Numbered from the stretch's first letter, positions 27,782 through 38,811 are shown. The stretch is DNA of 64,000 bases from Corynebacterium doosanense CAU 212 = DSM 45436 (GCF_000767055.1 NZ_CP006764.1:1798001-1862000); one strand, 5' to 3'. Notes: generated by a model from the sequence alone, not told the origin. Program-made: numbers and translations.

Positions 27782-28542
27782 TGGCGCACCTCGAATCCGT
27801 TAGCGGCGAGCTCCTGCTTGACCTCGCTGATGCTCACTTCCTGGAAGTGGAAGATCGAGGCGGCGAGCACGGCATCGGCGCCCGCCTCCACGGCCGGCGG
27901 GAAGTGCGCGGCCGTTCCGGCACCGCCCGAGGCGATGACCGGGACGTTCACGGCCTCGCGCACCAGGCGCAGGAGTTCGAGGTCGAAGCCGTCGCGGGTG
28001 CCGTCGCCGTCCATGGAGTTGAGCAGGATCTCCCCCACGCCGAGCTCCTCGCCCTTGCGCGCCCAGGCCACCGCGTCGATACCGGCCGAGCGGGAACCGC
28101 CGTGGGTGGTGACCTCGAAGCCGGAGGGCTGGTCGGCGGAGCGGCGGGCGTCCACGGACAGCACGATGCACTGGGAGCCGAAGCGGCGGGAGAGCTCATG
28201 CAGCAGCTCGGGGCGCGCGATGGCGGAGGTGTTCACGGAGACCTTGTCCGCGCCCGCGCGCAGGAGCTCGTTGACGTCTTCCTCCGAGCGCACGCCGCCG
28301 CCCACGGTCAGGGGGATGAACACCTGCTCGGCGGTGCGGCGGACCACGTCGAGCATGGTGCCGCGGCCGGCCTTGGAGGCGGAGACGTCGAGGAAGGTGA
28401 GCTCGTCGGCGCCCTCGCGGTCGTAACGTGCGGCGAGTTCGACGGGGTCACCGGCGTCGCGGAGATTGTCGAAGTTGACCCCCTTGACCACTCGGCCGTC
28501 GTCGACGTCGAGGCAGGGGATGACTCGGATGGCTAGGGCCAT
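27778..28542 (-). CDS. hisF: Imidazole glycerol phosphate synthase, cyclase subunit
   Basis: Combines ammonia from HisH with PRFAR to give imidazole glycerol phosphate and AICAR. The 254-residue TIM barrel shows the N-terminal [18 protein letters not shown] with catalytic Asp, [20 protein letters not shown], and [17 protein letters not shown] with the second Asp, then VIASGGAGT. It is directly upstream of hisI with overlap; hisH lies 2.5 kb further upstream. Confidence 0.96.
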   Translation of the reverse strand: MALAIRVIPCLDVDDGRVVKGVNFDNLRDAGDPVELAARYDREGADELTFLDVSASKAGRGTMLDVVRRTAEQVFIPLTVGGGVRSEEDVNELLRAGADKVSVNTSAIARPELLHELSRRFGSQCIVLSVDARRSADQPSGFEVTTHGGSRSAGIDAVAWARKGEELGVGEILLNSMDGDGTRDGFDLELLRLVREAVNVPVIASGGAGTAAHFPPAVEAGADAVLAASIFHFQEVSISEVKQELAANGFEVRQ

Positions 28543-28587
28543 GGGACTAACGTGCTCCTTGCTCTGAGCAACCTAAGGTTTGGGCGC

Positions 28588-29373
28588 TCAAGAATTTCTG
28601 ACCGTGTTGATGGTACTCATCAGCTCCGCGTGGACTTCGGGAGTCCCCGCCACCACCCCGGTGGAGTCCGGGGTCCAGTCGCGGCCGTCGATGTCGGTGA
28701 CCACTCCCCCGGCAGCCCGCACCAGCGCGACCCCGGCGGCGTTGTCCCACACATAAGGCGAGAAGCTGATGGCTCCGTCGAAGATCCCCTGCGCGGTCAG
28801 CGCCAGGTCCGCGCCCACCGACCCGGTGATCCGCGGGCGCAGGGAACCCGCGGCGAGGATGCCCAGCATCTCCAGCCGCTCGTCGGAGGTGAAGGGCGAA
28901 CGCGAGCGCGACGAGACCGAGGAGAACCCGACCTGGGTGACCATCCGGTGACGCCGGGCCAGAGCGGGCGCCTCCCGCCCGTTGACCACCAGCGGCCCGC
29001 CCGAGACCACGGTGAGCCGGCGGTGCAGCAGCGGAAGCGACGTCACCGCGAGCACCGGCTGATCCTCGACCAGCAGGCTGAGCAGGATCGCGCACATGGG
29101 GTTGCCGGCGGCGTAGTTGCTGGTGCCGTCGATGGGATCGACCACCCACACCGCGTCCGAGGAGTACGCTCCCCCGGCCTCCTCGCCGTAGACGGGGATG
29201 TCGGTCTCCTCGAGCAGGGCCCGGACGCTGGACTCGATCTCCAGGTCGACCTCGGTGGCGAAGTCACCCGGGCCCTTGAACTCAGCGGGATCCGCCCCCA
29301 GGCCGGCGACGAACATCGCCTCCGCCTCGTCCACCACCCTCTCTGCCAGGGTCAGCATCGCGCGCAGATCCAT
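28588..29373 (-). CDS. impA: Inositol-monophosphatase-family phosphatase (ImpA-like)
   Basis: A 261-residue Mg2+-dependent sugar phosphatase. The metal-binding motifs are GDFATEVDLEIE, YGEEAGG, WVVDPIDGTSNYAAGNP near residue 80, and the late SPYVWDNAAGVALVRAAGG. It sits between hisA and hisF, as impA does in C. glutamicum. The place suggests a role in inositol phosphate or histidinol-phosphate dephosphorylation; corynebacterial HisN is a member of this family encoded elsewhere, so the substrate is uncertain. ATG 29373 is 7 bp after the hisA stop. Confidence 0.88.
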   Translation of the reverse strand: MDLRAMLTLAERVVDEAEAMFVAGLGADPAEFKGPGDFATEVDLEIESSVRALLEETDIPVYGEEAGGAYSSDAVWVVDPIDGTSNYAAGNPMCAILLSLLVEDQPVLAVTSLPLLHRRLTVVSGGPLVVNGREAPALARRHRMVTQVGFSSVSSRSRSPFTSDERLEMLGILAAGSLRPRITGSVGADLALTAQGIFDGAISFSPYVWDNAAGVALVRAAGGVVTDIDGRDWTPDSTGVVAGTPEVHAELMSTINTVRNS

Positions 29374-29380
29374 GGGGCCC

Positions 29381-30115
29381 TCAGGCACTGACCGCGGCAA
29401 GGGCCTCGGGGAGGGTGAGGCGGTTCTCGTAGAGCGCCTTGCCGATGATGACGGAATCGATGCCCTCGTCGAGGTGGCGGGAGACCGCCAGGACGTCGTC
29501 AAGCGAGGAAATCCCGCCCGACGCCGTGACGGCCGCGTCGGTGGCGGCGGAGACGTCGCGCAGCAGTTCGATGTTCGGGCCCGAGAGCATGCCGTCGCGC
29601 GAGACGTCGGTGACGATGAAACGCTGGCAGCCCGCGGAGTCGAGGCGCTCGAGGACCTCCCAGAGGTCGCCGCCGTCGGAGACCCAGCCGTTGCCCTTGG
29701 CGCGGTACTGCCCGCCGACCTCCTCGACGGCGATGTCCACGGCGACCTTCTCGCCGTACTCTCCCAGCACGCGGGCGATCCACTCCGGCTGCTGCAGGGC
29801 GGCGGTGCCGATGTTGACGCGCTTCGCACCGGTGGCCAGCGCACGCTCAAGGGAGGCGTCGTCGCGGATACCCCCGGTGAGTTCCACGTTGATGTCCAGC
29901 GTGCGGGTGATCTCGGCCATGAGCTCGTGGTTGGAGCCGCGGCCGAACGCGGCGTCGAGGTCCACGAAGTGCAGCCACTGCGCGCCCTGCTCCTGCCACT
30001 GCAGCGCGGACTCGAGGGGGGTGCCGTAGGACTTCTCCGTGCCAGCTTCGCCCCGGTCCAGGCGCACGGCCTGGCCGTCGACGACATCGACCGCGGGCAA
30101 GAGTGTGAACGTCAT
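29381..30115 (-). CDS. hisA: ProFAR isomerase
   Basis: Isomerises ProFAR to PRFAR, the substrate of HisF/HisH. The 244-residue TIM barrel has [19 protein letters not shown] with catalytic Asp at residue 9, [27 protein letters not shown], and [16 protein letters not shown] with the second Asp, then [12 protein letters not shown] 30115 is chosen because the product then begins [12 protein letters not shown] as in C. glutamicum. A PriA-like dual role is possible only if no trpF exists elsewhere. Confidence 0.95.
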   Translation of the reverse strand: MTFTLLPAVDVVDGQAVRLDRGEAGTEKSYGTPLESALQWQEQGAQWLHFVDLDAAFGRGSNHELMAEITRTLDINVELTGGIRDDASLERALATGAKRVNIGTAALQQPEWIARVLGEYGEKVAVDIAVEEVGGQYRAKGNGWVSDGGDLWEVLERLDSAGCQRFIVTDVSRDGMLSGPNIELLRDVSAATDAAVTASGGISSLDDVLAVSRHLDEGIDSVIIGKALYENRLTLPEALAAVSA

Positions 30116-30149
30116 GGTCACTGATACTAGCGCTGTAGGGTGGGCGGGC

Positions 30150-30671
30150 ATGAACGCCGCCGAAATTATCTCCGACTTCGCCTCCCGCCCCGTCGACCAG
30201 CTGGAGAACCTGGCAGATCTCACCGCCGGGCAGCTGCTCGCCCACCCGGGCGATCACCCCAACTCCATCTCCTGGCTGCTGTGGCACTCGGCGCGCCAGG
30301 CCGACGTCCAGCTGAATGCGCTGACCGACGTGGAGGAGGTGTGGACGCGCCTGGGTTACCGCGAGGAGTTCGACCTCGGCGAGATCGGCGACACCTTCGG
30401 CCTCGGCCACATCCCCGAGCAGGCGGCGCAGATCCAGGTGACGGACTTCTCCCTGCTCACCCGCTACCTCGCGGCGGTTCTCGGTGAGATCTGCGCCTAC
30501 GCCGCGTCGCTGTCGCCGGAGGATCTCGATGAGGTCATCGACCACAACTACACCCCGCACGTCACCCGCGGCACCCGCATCGTCTCCATCATCGACGACG
30601 CCCAGCAGCACGTCGGCGCCGCGATGCACGTCGCCGGCATGGTCACCGGCCGCGCGGTGGGCCCGGCGTGA
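30150..30671 (+). CDS. DinB-superfamily / DUF664-like protein
   Basis: A 173-residue four-helix protein. Features are [19 protein letters not shown] near residue 40, where a histidine is a metal ligand in DinB proteins, and a late [19 protein letters not shown] with two more histidines. This H...H-x3-5-H arrangement suggests a mycothiol-dependent or other DinB-type metalloenzyme. It overlaps the rhodanese gene start by 4 bp (GTGA) and is divergent from hisA. Substrate unknown. Confidence 0.75.
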   Translation: MNAAEIISDFASRPVDQLENLADLTAGQLLAHPGDHPNSISWLLWHSARQADVQLNALTDVEEVWTRLGYREEFDLGEIGDTFGLGHIPEQAAQIQVTDFSLLTRYLAAVLGEICAYAASLSPEDLDEVIDHNYTPHVTRGTRIVSIIDDAQQHVGAAMHVAGMVTGRAVGPA

Positions 30672-31072
30672 CCCGCGGCGCGATGGCACTGCTCGAGGCA
30701 GCCCGCGCGCGGCTGGACCGGGTGACGCCGCAGCAGGCGTACGACGAAGTGCGGACGGGTTCGGCGACGCTCATCGACGTCCGCATGCCCGACCACCGCG
30801 CCGCCCAGGGCGAACTGCCCGGAGCGGTGGTCATCGACCTCACCGTGCTGCCCTGGCGCCTCGACCCCACCTTCGAGTGGCGGATCCCCGAAGCCACCGA
30901 CTGGGATCGGCGTTACATCCTCGTGTGCCGACACAGCTTCAGCTCCTCGGTGGCCGCGGCGCAGCTGAAGGAGATGGGCCTAGTCAACACCACCGACATG
31001 ATCGGCGGGGCCGAGGCCTGGTTTGCCGCTGGGCTTCCCGCAGGCGAGGGGCCGGCGGACGTGCGCGCCTAG
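30668..31072 (+). CDS. Rhodanese-like sulfurtransferase
   Basis: A 134-residue single rhodanese domain. [21 protein letters not shown] is the N-terminal part, and [18 protein letters not shown] contains the active-site loop starting with the catalytic Cys, followed by [13 protein letters not shown]. It probably carries persulfide sulfur. It overlaps the DinB-like gene (GTGA), hinting at a thiol-related pair, and its stop overlaps the convergent hisH stop by 4 bp. Confidence 0.88.
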   Translation: MTRGAMALLEAARARLDRVTPQQAYDEVRTGSATLIDVRMPDHRAAQGELPGAVVIDLTVLPWRLDPTFEWRIPEATDWDRRYILVCRHSFSSSVAAAQLKEMGLVNTTDMIGGAEAWFAAGLPAGEGPADVRA

Positions 31073-31704
31073 AAGCTCTTCAGCCAGTTCTCCAGGAGCA
31101 CGGCTCCCGGGTCGCCGGACTTCTCCGGGTGGAACTGCGTCGCCCATAGCGGGCCGTTCTCCACGGCGGCGACGAAGCGGTCTCCCCCGTGTTCGCCCCA
31201 GGACACCTTCGGCGCCTCCATGGGCGGCTCGGGGTTGAGTTCCCAGTTCCTGGCCGCGTAGGAGTGCACGAAGTAGAAGCGGGTGTCAGCGTCGAGCCCC
31301 GCGAAGAGCTGGGAATCCTCGGCGATGTCGACGGTGTTCCACCCCATGTGCGGGAGCACGTCGGCCTGTAGCCGGGTGACGGAGCCTGGCCATTCCCCGC
31401 AGGCCTCAGTGTGGATGCCGTGCTCGTCCCCGGAGTCGAACAGCACCTGCATGCCCACGCAGATGCCCATGACCGGGCGCGAGCCGGCGAGGCGCTCACC
31501 GATGACGCGGGGGCCGTTGACGGCCCGCAGCCCGGCCATGCAGGCGGCGAGTGCACCGACGCCCGGGACGAGCAGCCCGTCGGCGGCGACGGCGACCTTG
31601 GGGTCGGAGGTGATGGTCACGTCGGCGCCGACCCGCTCCAGCGCGCGGTGCGCGGAACGGAGGTTGCCGGAGCCGTAGTCGAGCAGTGCGACGGATTTAG
31701 CCAT
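31069..31704 (-). CDS. hisH: Imidazole glycerol phosphate synthase, glutaminase subunit
   Basis: Class I glutamine amidotransferase supplying ammonia to HisF. The 211-residue product has [11 protein letters not shown] at the N-terminus, the nucleophile motif [13 protein letters not shown] with catalytic Cys near residue 82, FYFVHSYAA, and the His/Glu pair in TQFHPEKSG near 190. It is separated from hisA by two plus-strand genes, so it is probably not in the hisA-hisI transcript. Confidence 0.95.
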   Translation of the reverse strand: MAKSVALLDYGSGNLRSAHRALERVGADVTITSDPKVAVAADGLLVPGVGALAACMAGLRAVNGPRVIGERLAGSRPVMGICVGMQVLFDSGDEHGIHTEACGEWPGSVTRLQADVLPHMGWNTVDIAEDSQLFAGLDADTRFYFVHSYAARNWELNPEPPMEAPKVSWGEHGGDRFVAAVENGPLWATQFHPEKSGDPGAVLLENWLKSF

Positions 31705-31727
31705 GGGAGAGAGTCTAAGACACGCCC

Positions 31728-33059
31728 TCAGTTTCGGGGTGGAAGGTCCGCCTGCGTGAGGGTGGTGCGCCGCCGCGCGGCGGGGCGCACGCGTTGGAGC
31801 CGGGTGCGGATGTTGTCGTACTCGCTGACCCGGTGCCTGCCCACGATGCGGTCGGCAACGGTGAGGGCGATGCCCACGACGATGATGAGCGCCCCGGCGG
31901 TGAACGCGCCCGAGTAGTACCAGGCGGCGACGATGGCACCGTAGACCACCGAACCGATGCCGGTGCCGGCGTCGTAGAAGATGTTCCACACCGCGGAGGC
32001 CTGGGAGACCTTGGAGCGTGGCAGGCGCTGGAACATGCTGAGCAGGGCCTCGTTCTGCACGGCACCGAACCCACCGCCGAAGAGGACCGCCGCGACCACC
32101 AGCAGCCAGACGGGCCAACCCCAGGCGACGGTCGCCGCCATGAGCGCCATGCCCGCCAGGCCGGCGACCTGGGCGTAGATGATCAGCCCGCCCGGCTGGC
32201 CGGTCCGGTCGGCGATGACGCCGGCCAGATAACGCGGGACCATCGCCGAGCCGCCGACGATGGACAGCATGAAGCCGCCGATGACCGCGCCCGCGGCGGG
32301 GTTGCTCTCCACCACGGCCGCGGGCAGGAAGGAGGACACCGCGCCGAAGCTCATGGACAGGGTGGTCAGCGCGAGCGCCGGCACGAGGACCAGCTTCCAC
32401 ATGGGCACATGCTGGGGTTCGCCGGCGACCTGTCCGGCGCTGGCCGGACGCGCGGGCGCTGCCTTGAGGCGCGGGATGCGCAGGCACATGAGCACGGCGA
32501 TGAGCGCGACGACCGCCGCGGTGATGTACACCGTGTCGTAACCCGCGGCCTGCGCGAGGAACAGTCCCGCCGGCAGCATGATCATCTGGGCCAGGCCGAT
32601 GAACACACCCATGGTGCCGGTGGCCTTGCCCAGGAACCGCACGGGCACAAGCTCGGCGACGAGCGCCGCCTCCGCCACCGTCAGCGCGCCGAAGCCGATG
32701 CCGCGCAGCGCGGAGAAGAGCAGGACCACCCAGGCCTCGGTGCCGAGCAGGTGGCCGAGCGCGGGGACGCCGAGCATGAAGGCGGCCGCGACCATGACGG
32801 GGTTGTAGCCGATACGCCGCAGCATGAGCGGGGTGAACATCTGGGTGATCACCGTGGCGAGCATGAACACGCCGGTGGAGGCACCGGCCAGCCCGGCGGA
32901 TCCGCCGGAGTCGAGAACGGCCAGGGGAATGACCGGCAGCAGGAGCGACCACGCGCCGAAGGCGGCCGCGATGGCCACGAGAGTGGGAGTGAACCCGGGA
33001 CTCTTCCACATGCTGTCGAGTCGTTCGATCTCAGCTCGGGGAAGAACCTGCGGGGACAC
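31728..33059 (-). CDS. MFS transporter
   Basis: A 443-residue major facilitator with twelve predicted helices. [15 protein letters not shown] follows helix 2 and [15 protein letters not shown] is the corresponding loop of the second half; both are weak MFS A-motifs. The central loop holds a Pro/Ala-rich [12 protein letters not shown]. Substrate unknown; such genes lie inside the corynebacterial his cluster and are suspected exporters. GTG start at 33059 overlaps the upstream small membrane gene stop (TAGTG). Confidence 0.88.
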   Translation of the reverse strand: MSPQVLPRAEIERLDSMWKSPGFTPTLVAIAAAFGAWSLLLPVIPLAVLDSGGSAGLAGASTGVFMLATVITQMFTPLMLRRIGYNPVMVAAAFMLGVPALGHLLGTEAWVVLLFSALRGIGFGALTVAEAALVAELVPVRFLGKATGTMGVFIGLAQMIMLPAGLFLAQAAGYDTVYITAAVVALIAVLMCLRIPRLKAAPARPASAGQVAGEPQHVPMWKLVLVPALALTTLSMSFGAVSSFLPAAVVESNPAAGAVIGGFMLSIVGGSAMVPRYLAGVIADRTGQPGGLIIYAQVAGLAGMALMAATVAWGWPVWLLVVAAVLFGGGFGAVQNEALLSMFQRLPRSKVSQASAVWNIFYDAGTGIGSVVYGAIVAAWYYSGAFTAGALIIVVGIALTVADRIVGRHRVSEYDNIRTRLQRVRPAARRRTTLTQADLPPRN

Positions 33060-33271
33060 TAACCTATCTCTCCTAACAAGATGACCAGGGCGGCGGCCGT
33101 CGCCAGCGCCGCGAGGACCGCCATGAGGATAGTCGCCACCTTGGAGGAACCCTGGTACGCGGACCAGGCTCCGCCGACGAGCAACCCGGCGAGGAGAAAC
33201 AGCAACCAGACCGGCAGGTACGTCAGGGCAGACGGCGAATCGTTCTGCGCCACACTAGCAAGGATCGACAT
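33059..33271 (-). CDS. Small two-helix membrane protein
   Basis: A 70-residue protein with two hydrophobic helices (YLPVWLLFLLAGLLVGGAW and ATILMAVLAALATAAALVILLG) separated by YQGSSK. It lies 3 bp after hisB and overlaps the MFS start, so it is part of the same transcript. Family not recognised; it may be an accessory subunit of the transporter. Confidence 0.72.
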   Translation of the reverse strand: MSILASVAQNDSPSALTYLPVWLLFLLAGLLVGGAWSAYQGSSKVATILMAVLAALATAAALVILLGEIG

Positions 33272-33274
33272 GCC

Positions 33275-33871
33275 CTACAGCGCGCCCTTGGTGGAGGGAA
33301 CGCCGCTGACCCGGGGGTCGGATTCGGTGGCCTCGCGCAGCGCCCGGGCCACGGCCTTGTACTCGGCCTCGGTGATGTGGTGGGGGTCGCGGCCGTAGTG
33401 CACGTTGACGTGCAGGGTGATCCGGGCGTTGAAGGCGAGGGTCTCAAAGAAGTGCCGGTTGATCACGGTGGCGTAGTGGCCGCCGATGATCTGGTGGTCC
33501 ATGTGCCCGGGCTCGCCGTTCATGACAAAGTACGGCCGGCCGGAGACGTCGACAACAGCCTCCACCAGTGTCTCGTCCATGGGCAGCTGGCGCTGGCCGA
33601 AGCGGCGGATGCCGGACTTGTCGCCGAGGGCCTCGAGCAGCGCCTGGCCGAGGACGATGGCGGTGTCCTCGACGGTGTGGTGGGCGTCGATCTCGACGTC
33701 GCCACGCGCCTTGACCGTGAGGTCGAAGCACCCGTGGGTGCCGAACGCCGTGAGCATGTGGTCGAAGAACGGCAGCCCGGTGGCCACGTCGACCTGGCCC
33801 GTGCCGTCGAGGTTGATCTCCACCTGGATGTCGGATTCCCGGGTGGTGCGGGAGGAGGTGCCGGTACGCAT
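33275..33871 (-). CDS. hisB: Imidazoleglycerol-phosphate dehydratase
   Basis: Removes water from imidazole glycerol phosphate to give imidazole acetol phosphate. The 198-residue monofunctional enzyme shows the two manganese-binding signature repeats [17 protein letters not shown] near residue 65 and the later [17 protein letters not shown], with [13 protein letters not shown]. It begins 3 bp after hisC and is not fused to a histidinol phosphatase. Confidence 0.96.
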   Translation of the reverse strand: MRTGTSSRTTRESDIQVEINLDGTGQVDVATGLPFFDHMLTAFGTHGCFDLTVKARGDVEIDAHHTVEDTAIVLGQALLEALGDKSGIRRFGQRQLPMDETLVEAVVDVSGRPYFVMNGEPGHMDHQIIGGHYATVINRHFFETLAFNARITLHVNVHYGRDPHHITEAEYKAVARALREATESDPRVSGVPSTKGAL

Positions 33872-33874
33872 GAT

Positions 33875-34972
33875 TTAGTTCTCCTTGCTGAGTTCTTCTG
33901 CCGCCGCGAGGAACGCGTCGTTTTCGCTGGGTAGGCCGATGGTGACCCGCAGGTGTCCGCCGACGCCGACGTCGCGGATGAGCACTCCCCTGTCCAGGAA
34001 GGCCTGCCAGGTGGCGTGCGGGTCGTCGAAACGCCCGAAGAAGAGGAAGTTGGATTCGCTGGGCACGATCCGGTAGCCGAGCTCAGTCAGACGCGCGGCC
34101 ACCCGGTCACGCTCCCGGGAAAGCTTCGCGACGGTCGCTAGCGTGTCGTCCGCGTGGCGCAGCGCGACGATCGCCGCGGCCTGCGAGAGCACCGACAGGT
34201 GGTACGGCAGGCGCACCAGCATGACGGCCTCGACAAACGCGGGGTCCGCGACGAAGTAACCGAGGCGCCCGCCCGCGAAGTCGAAGGCCTTGCTCATGGT
34301 CCGGGAGACGACGAGCTTGGCCGGGTACTTGCGCAGCAGCGTGGTGGCCGACGGCGAGGCGGAGAATTCCGCATACGCCTCGTCGACGATGACGATGCCC
34401 GGCGCGGCGGCGACGATGCGCTCGATGTCTTCGAGCGACGTGACATCGCCGGTGGGATTGTTCGGCGTGGTGACAAACACGACGTCCGGCTGATGCTTAT
34501 CGACGGCCTCCAGCGCCACCGCCACATCAATCCGGAAGTCCTCCCCGCGCGGAATGGAGAGGAACTCGGTCTGCGTGCCCGCGGCGAGCAGCGGGTGCAT
34601 GGAGTACGAGGGGGTGAAACCGATCGCGGTGCGCCCGGGCCCGCCGAAGGCCTGGAGCAGCTGCTGCAGCACCTCGTTGGAGCCGTTGGCCGCCCAGAGG
34701 TTCTCCCGGGTGACACTCACGCCGGTCTGGCGGGAGACGTAGTCCGCCAGGGCGTCTCGCAGCTCCACCGCGTCGCGCTCCGGGTAGCGGTTGAGCTGCG
34801 GGGCGAGCTTGGCCACCGTGTCGCCGAGGTCGTCGATGAGCGCCTGCGAGGGCGAGTAGGGGTTCTCGTTGGTGTTGAGCTGGACGGGGACGTCGAGCTG
34901 CGGCGCGCCGTAGGCGGACTGGCCTCGGAGCTCGTCGCGCAGCGGCAACTGGTCGAGGGTGGTCTCGGACAT
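33875..34972 (-). CDS. hisC: Histidinol-phosphate aminotransferase
   Basis: PLP-dependent transaminase converting imidazole acetol phosphate to histidinol phosphate with glutamate. The 365-residue class I/II fold shows [45 protein letters not shown] and the PLP lysine in [17 protein letters not shown] near residue 225. ATG directly follows the hisD stop. Confidence 0.95.
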   Translation of the reverse strand: MSETTLDQLPLRDELRGQSAYGAPQLDVPVQLNTNENPYSPSQALIDDLGDTVAKLAPQLNRYPERDAVELRDALADYVSRQTGVSVTRENLWAANGSNEVLQQLLQAFGGPGRTAIGFTPSYSMHPLLAAGTQTEFLSIPRGEDFRIDVAVALEAVDKHQPDVVFVTTPNNPTGDVTSLEDIERIVAAAPGIVIVDEAYAEFSASPSATTLLRKYPAKLVVSRTMSKAFDFAGGRLGYFVADPAFVEAVMLVRLPYHLSVLSQAAAIVALRHADDTLATVAKLSRERDRVAARLTELGYRIVPSESNFLFFGRFDDPHATWQAFLDRGVLIRDVGVGGHLRVTIGLPSENDAFLAAAEELSKEN

Positions 34973-36298
34973 TTACTTCCCTCCGGTGGGCAGGTCTTCG
35001 AAGCGGGCGCGGATCGCTTCCCCATGTGCAGGCAGGGCCTCCGCGTCGGCGAGCGCGATGATGTGCGGGCCGATCTCCTGGAGCGCATCGCGGTCGTATT
35101 CGATGAGGTTGACCGGGCGCAGGAAGGTGTGGGTGGACAGGCCGGGGTTGAACCGCGCCGTGCCCGAGGTGGGCAGGACATGGTTGGAACCGGCGGCGTA
35201 GTCGCCCAGGGGCACCGGCGAGTACGCGCCGACGAAGACGGCACCGGCGTGGGTGACCCGCTCGGCCACCTCGCGGGCGTTTCGGGTGTGGATCTCCAGG
35301 TGCTCGGCGGCGTAGGCGTCGGCGGCGGCGATGGCGGCTGAAAGGTCGTCGACAAGCACGATGCCCGACTGCGCACCCTCCAGGGCCTCCCGGACCCGCT
35401 CGGCGTTGAACGTGACCGTGTAGCGGCGCTCGATCTCGGCGTCGACCGCCCGGGCGAGCTCCTCCGAGTCGGTGATGAGCACGGAGGCGGCGAGCTGGTC
35501 GTGCTCGGCCTGGCTGATGAGGTCGTAGGCGACCTGGACGGCGTCGGCGGTGTCGTCGGCGAGCACGGCGATCTCCGAGGGGCCGGCCTCGGAGTCGATG
35601 CCGACCGTGCCGTTGACCAGGCGTTTCGCGGCGGCGACAAAGATGTTGCCCGGGCCGGTGACCATGTCCACGGGAACCAGATCGGCGGATTCGTCACCGT
35701 GCGCGAGCAGCGCGACGGCCTGCGCACCGCCGACCGCCCACACCTCGTCCACGCCGAGCAGGTGGCAGGCCGCGAGCGTGGTGGGGTGCGGCCAGCCGCC
35801 GAACTCCGACTGCGGCGGCGTGGCCACGACCAGCGAGGACACCCCGGCCTCCTGGGCGGGGATGACGTTCATGAGCACGCTGGAGGGATAGACCGCCTGT
35901 CCGCCCGGGACGTAGAGGCCCACGCGCTCCACCGGGCGGAAGACCTCGGTGACCGTGGCGCCGTCGGCGAGCGTGGTGGTGTGGGAGGCGGGCTTCTGCT
36001 CGGCGTGCACGGCGCGGATGCGCGAGATGGACTCCTCCAGCGCGGCGCGGACCTCGGGCGAGAGGGTGTCCGCGGCGTCGCGGATCACCTCGGCGGGGAC
36101 GCGGACCGAGGTGGGGCGGATGGAATCGAAACGCTCGCCGTAGTCCAGCGCGACGGAAGCACCGCCCTGGCGCACGGCCTCGACGATGGGGGCGACGGTG
36201 GGCAGGACGGCGGCCACATCCGTTCCCCCGCGCGGGAGCGCCGCGCGCAGCCCCGCCGTGGACGGGGTGGTTCCGCGCAGGTCGGTGATCTTCAGCAT
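34973..36298 (-). CDS. hisD: Histidinol dehydrogenase
   Basis: Oxidises histidinol to histidine in two NAD-dependent steps. The 441-residue product has [19 protein letters not shown] near residue 130, [19 protein letters not shown] with NAD-binding residues, [14 protein letters not shown], and the zinc site in QAEHDQLA and LEIHTRNA. First gene of the hisD-C-B segment and divergent from the YbjN gene across 123 bp. Confidence 0.96.
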   Translation of the reverse strand: MLKITDLRGTTPSTAGLRAALPRGGTDVAAVLPTVAPIVEAVRQGGASVALDYGERFDSIRPTSVRVPAEVIRDAADTLSPEVRAALEESISRIRAVHAEQKPASHTTTLADGATVTEVFRPVERVGLYVPGGQAVYPSSVLMNVIPAQEAGVSSLVVATPPQSEFGGWPHPTTLAACHLLGVDEVWAVGGAQAVALLAHGDESADLVPVDMVTGPGNIFVAAAKRLVNGTVGIDSEAGPSEIAVLADDTADAVQVAYDLISQAEHDQLAASVLITDSEELARAVDAEIERRYTVTFNAERVREALEGAQSGIVLVDDLSAAIAAADAYAAEHLEIHTRNAREVAERVTHAGAVFVGAYSPVPLGDYAAGSNHVLPTSGTARFNPGLSTHTFLRPVNLIEYDRDALQEIGPHIIALADAEALPAHGEAIRARFEDLPTGGK

Positions 36299-36421
36299 GG
36301 TCTCGCCGTGCCTTTCCGTTGAGGCTTTCTACTGCGTGTCACTCTAGTGCCCGGCCTGGACACCCGGCCCAGGTGGCCACCCGTACACTGCAGAAGGTAC
36401 GTCTTTTCTGAGGGGGTAATG

Positions 36422-37495
36422 ATGAGCAAACGATCGTCCGGCCCCGCCGCGGGTGGCGATGTCCCGCTGTACGTCGATCTCACGCGGGTGCGCTCCGCCG
36501 CCGAAAGCTTCGGCTTCCACTATCTCGAGGGCGAGCAGCGCCTGGTGTTCCCGTGGAACAACCACGTGCTCATCGTGCGTATCGACGACGACACGCCGCC
36601 CACCCTCCTCTTCGAGGCAGAGCTCCGGGAGCGCCTGTCCTTCTCCGAGATCGCCACCACCGCGCAGTCGATCAACGAATGGAACCACGAGCGGCTGGGA
36701 CCGACGGCGTCGTTACGCGTGAACGACGACGGTGAGGTGGAGATCCACTCCCGCACGTGCGTGCTCATCGACGAGGGCCTCAGCGATGAGCAGCTTTCCG
36801 AGCACATCCGCCTCGGCATCGAGACCACCATCCTCTTCGTCCGCGAGCTGCTGGGCGATCACCCCGATCTCGAGACCGGCGCGGAGGGGACCGACGAGCT
36901 GGACAAACGGCGCGGCCAGCAGGACCTCGCCGCGATGATGGAGCACCGCGCCGCCGAGAAACGCCGCAGCGCCGAGGACAACGCCATGCCGATGCACGCG
37001 GAAACCGACACGACGGAGTGGGCTGATCAGGTGGACGAGGACGATTTTCGCGGGGACGCCCAGTCCCCCACCGAGGTGACGGTCGACCGCGTGCGGGCGG
37101 CGCTGAGTGATCTGGGCATCACCAAGACCACCGGCGAGGATGAGGCACTCATCGCCTGGATCAACGGCGTGCTCTTCGGGTTCTTCATCGACAACGGGCC
37201 GAGTTACCTGGTCAAGGGCCACTGGGATCCCGGCCTCGATCCCGACGGCGACTTCCTGCGGGTGTTCCTGCTGTGCAACGACTGGAACGAGGAGACGCTG
37301 ACCACCAAGGCCTACACCCACACCGACGACGACGGCCTCCAGGTCCGGGTGGAGTTCACCGTCGCGGTGAGCGCCGGGCTCAACGACGCGCAGCTCGAGC
37401 ACAACACCGCCGTGGCCATCAACCACATCCTGCACGCGGTGGACACCATCAGCACCGACGCCACCGGCGTCAGCGCCGTGGAGTGGCCGAACTAG
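36422..37495 (+). CDS. Tandem YbjN-domain protein
   Basis: A 357-residue cytoplasmic protein with two YbjN (type III secretion chaperone-like) domains at about residues 10-150 and 225-355. The first contains LYVDLTRVRSAAESFGFHY and SINEWNHERLGPTA; the second contains VTVDRVRAALSDLGITK and FLLCNDWNEETLTTKAYTH. The linker is charged. Single YbjN proteins are linked to stress and motility in enterobacteria and are common, unexplained, in actinobacteria. The second ATG (36422) is chosen because AGGGGG is correctly spaced only for it. Confidence 0.8.
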   Translation: MSKRSSGPAAGGDVPLYVDLTRVRSAAESFGFHYLEGEQRLVFPWNNHVLIVRIDDDTPPTLLFEAELRERLSFSEIATTAQSINEWNHERLGPTASLRVNDDGEVEIHSRTCVLIDEGLSDEQLSEHIRLGIETTILFVRELLGDHPDLETGAEGTDELDKRRGQQDLAAMMEHRAAEKRRSAEDNAMPMHAETDTTEWADQVDEDDFRGDAQSPTEVTVDRVRAALSDLGITKTTGEDEALIAWINGVLFGFFIDNGPSYLVKGHWDPGLDPDGDFLRVFLLCNDWNEETLTTKAYTHTDDDGLQVRVEFTVAVSAGLNDAQLEHNTAVAINHILHAVDTISTDATGVSAVEWPN

Positions 37496-38811
37496 GCGAT
37501 TCCGAAGACGCGGCGCACGAGGTCGTTGACGAACATGCCGTCCGGGTCCACCTCGGCCCGGAGTTCCGCGGCCGCCGCCAGGTCCTCGTGCCGCTCGCTG
37601 AGTTCCGCGAATCCCAGGGTGTGGATCTTGCCCCAGTGCGGGCGACCGTCCGCGGCGGCCAGGATGGGTTCGATCTGCCGGAACCACGCCTCGTGGTCAT
37701 CGCGGTGGAACCGGTGCACCGCGATGTAACAGGACTGTCGGCCCTTGGCCGTGGACAGGGGGACGTTGTCCGCGGCGGTGGCGCGTACCTCGATGGGAAA
37801 GAGCACGTGCTGGTCGCTGCGGTCGAGGGCGGCGCGGACCTCGGTGAGCACCTCGGTGGCGTCGGACAGGGGCACGGAGTACTCCATCTCGTTGAACCGC
37901 ACCCGCCGGGTGGAGACAAAGACACTGTGGGCGTAGTCGGAGTATTCCCGCTGGTCCAGGAATCTCGCCGAGAGGTGGGCGAAGGGCTCCGTCAACCTGG
38001 GGAAGGTGGAGGCCAGCTGGCACATGGCGCCGAAGACGCCGTTGTTGGTCACCTCGTCCGCCGCTACCTTGCGCCAGCGCGGAATCGGGGTGATGGCCTC
38101 GGTCGCCGGCAGGCGCGCATTCCTCTTCGCGTGCACGACATCGGTGTGGGAAAACCAGTAGAACTCAAAATGATCGGACCCCCGGACGTGCTCCTCGAAA
38201 TGGGAGATGGTCTCCGAGAGGGATTCCGAGCGCTCGGAGGCCCGGAGAATGAAGGTGTCCACCACGTCGAGCTCTACCTCGGTGACGATGCCGAAGGCGC
38301 CGAGGGAGATCCGGGCGAGATCGAACAGCCGGCCGTCCGGGCCGGGCGCGCCGGGATACGCGTGGCGCAGCACCCCGTCGGTGGTGACGATGCGAAAACC
38401 CTTCACCATGCCCGCGAAACCGGTGTGGCCGATGCCGGTGCCGTGGGTGCCGGTGCTGATAGCCCCGGCGAGCGACTGCGGGTCCACGTCACCCTGATTG
38501 GCCAGGGCCAGGCCGTGCGGGCGCAGCAGGTCGGGAATGTCACGCAACCGGGTCCCGGCGAGGATGCGCGCGGTCATGGCGTTGCGGTCGATGGACGTCA
38601 CCGCGGACAGGTGATCCAGGTTGATGAGGATGCCATCGGTCTGCGCGAGCGGCATGAAGGAGTGCCCCGCACCCACCGCCTTCACCCGTTGACGGCGCTC
38701 GGCGGCGCGGGAGACGATCTCGCAGACCTCGGCCTCGGTGCGCGGCTGCAGGATCTGCTCGGGCTGGGCTGTGATCAGGCCGGACCAGTTGTGCCAGGTG
38801 GAGGTGGACAT
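37492..38811 (-). CDS. FAD-linked oxidase, D-arabinono-1,4-lactone oxidase/aldonolactone type
   Basis: A 439-residue flavoenzyme. The N-terminal FAD-binding PP-loop is VKAVGAGHSFMPLAQTDGIL near residue 45 (histidine as possible covalent FAD site), followed by LAGAISTGTHGTGIGHTGFAGMV near 115 and LGAFGIVTEVELDVV near 170. The C-terminal ALO domain ends with KIHTLGFAELSERH and DPDGMFVNDLVRRV. It probably oxidises a sugar lactone. Its ATG overlaps the stop of the racemase-fold gene (ATGA), so the two are co-translated. Confidence 0.88.
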   Translation of the reverse strand: MSTSTWHNWSGLITAQPEQILQPRTEAEVCEIVSRAAERRQRVKAVGAGHSFMPLAQTDGILINLDHLSAVTSIDRNAMTARILAGTRLRDIPDLLRPHGLALANQGDVDPQSLAGAISTGTHGTGIGHTGFAGMVKGFRIVTTDGVLRHAYPGAPGPDGRLFDLARISLGAFGIVTEVELDVVDTFILRASERSESLSETISHFEEHVRGSDHFEFYWFSHTDVVHAKRNARLPATEAITPIPRWRKVAADEVTNNGVFGAMCQLASTFPRLTEPFAHLSARFLDQREYSDYAHSVFVSTRRVRFNEMEYSVPLSDATEVLTEVRAALDRSDQHVLFPIEVRATAADNVPLSTAKGRQSCYIAVHRFHRDDHEAWFRQIEPILAAADGRPHWGKIHTLGFAELSERHEDLAAAAELRAEVDPDGMFVNDLVRRVFGIA

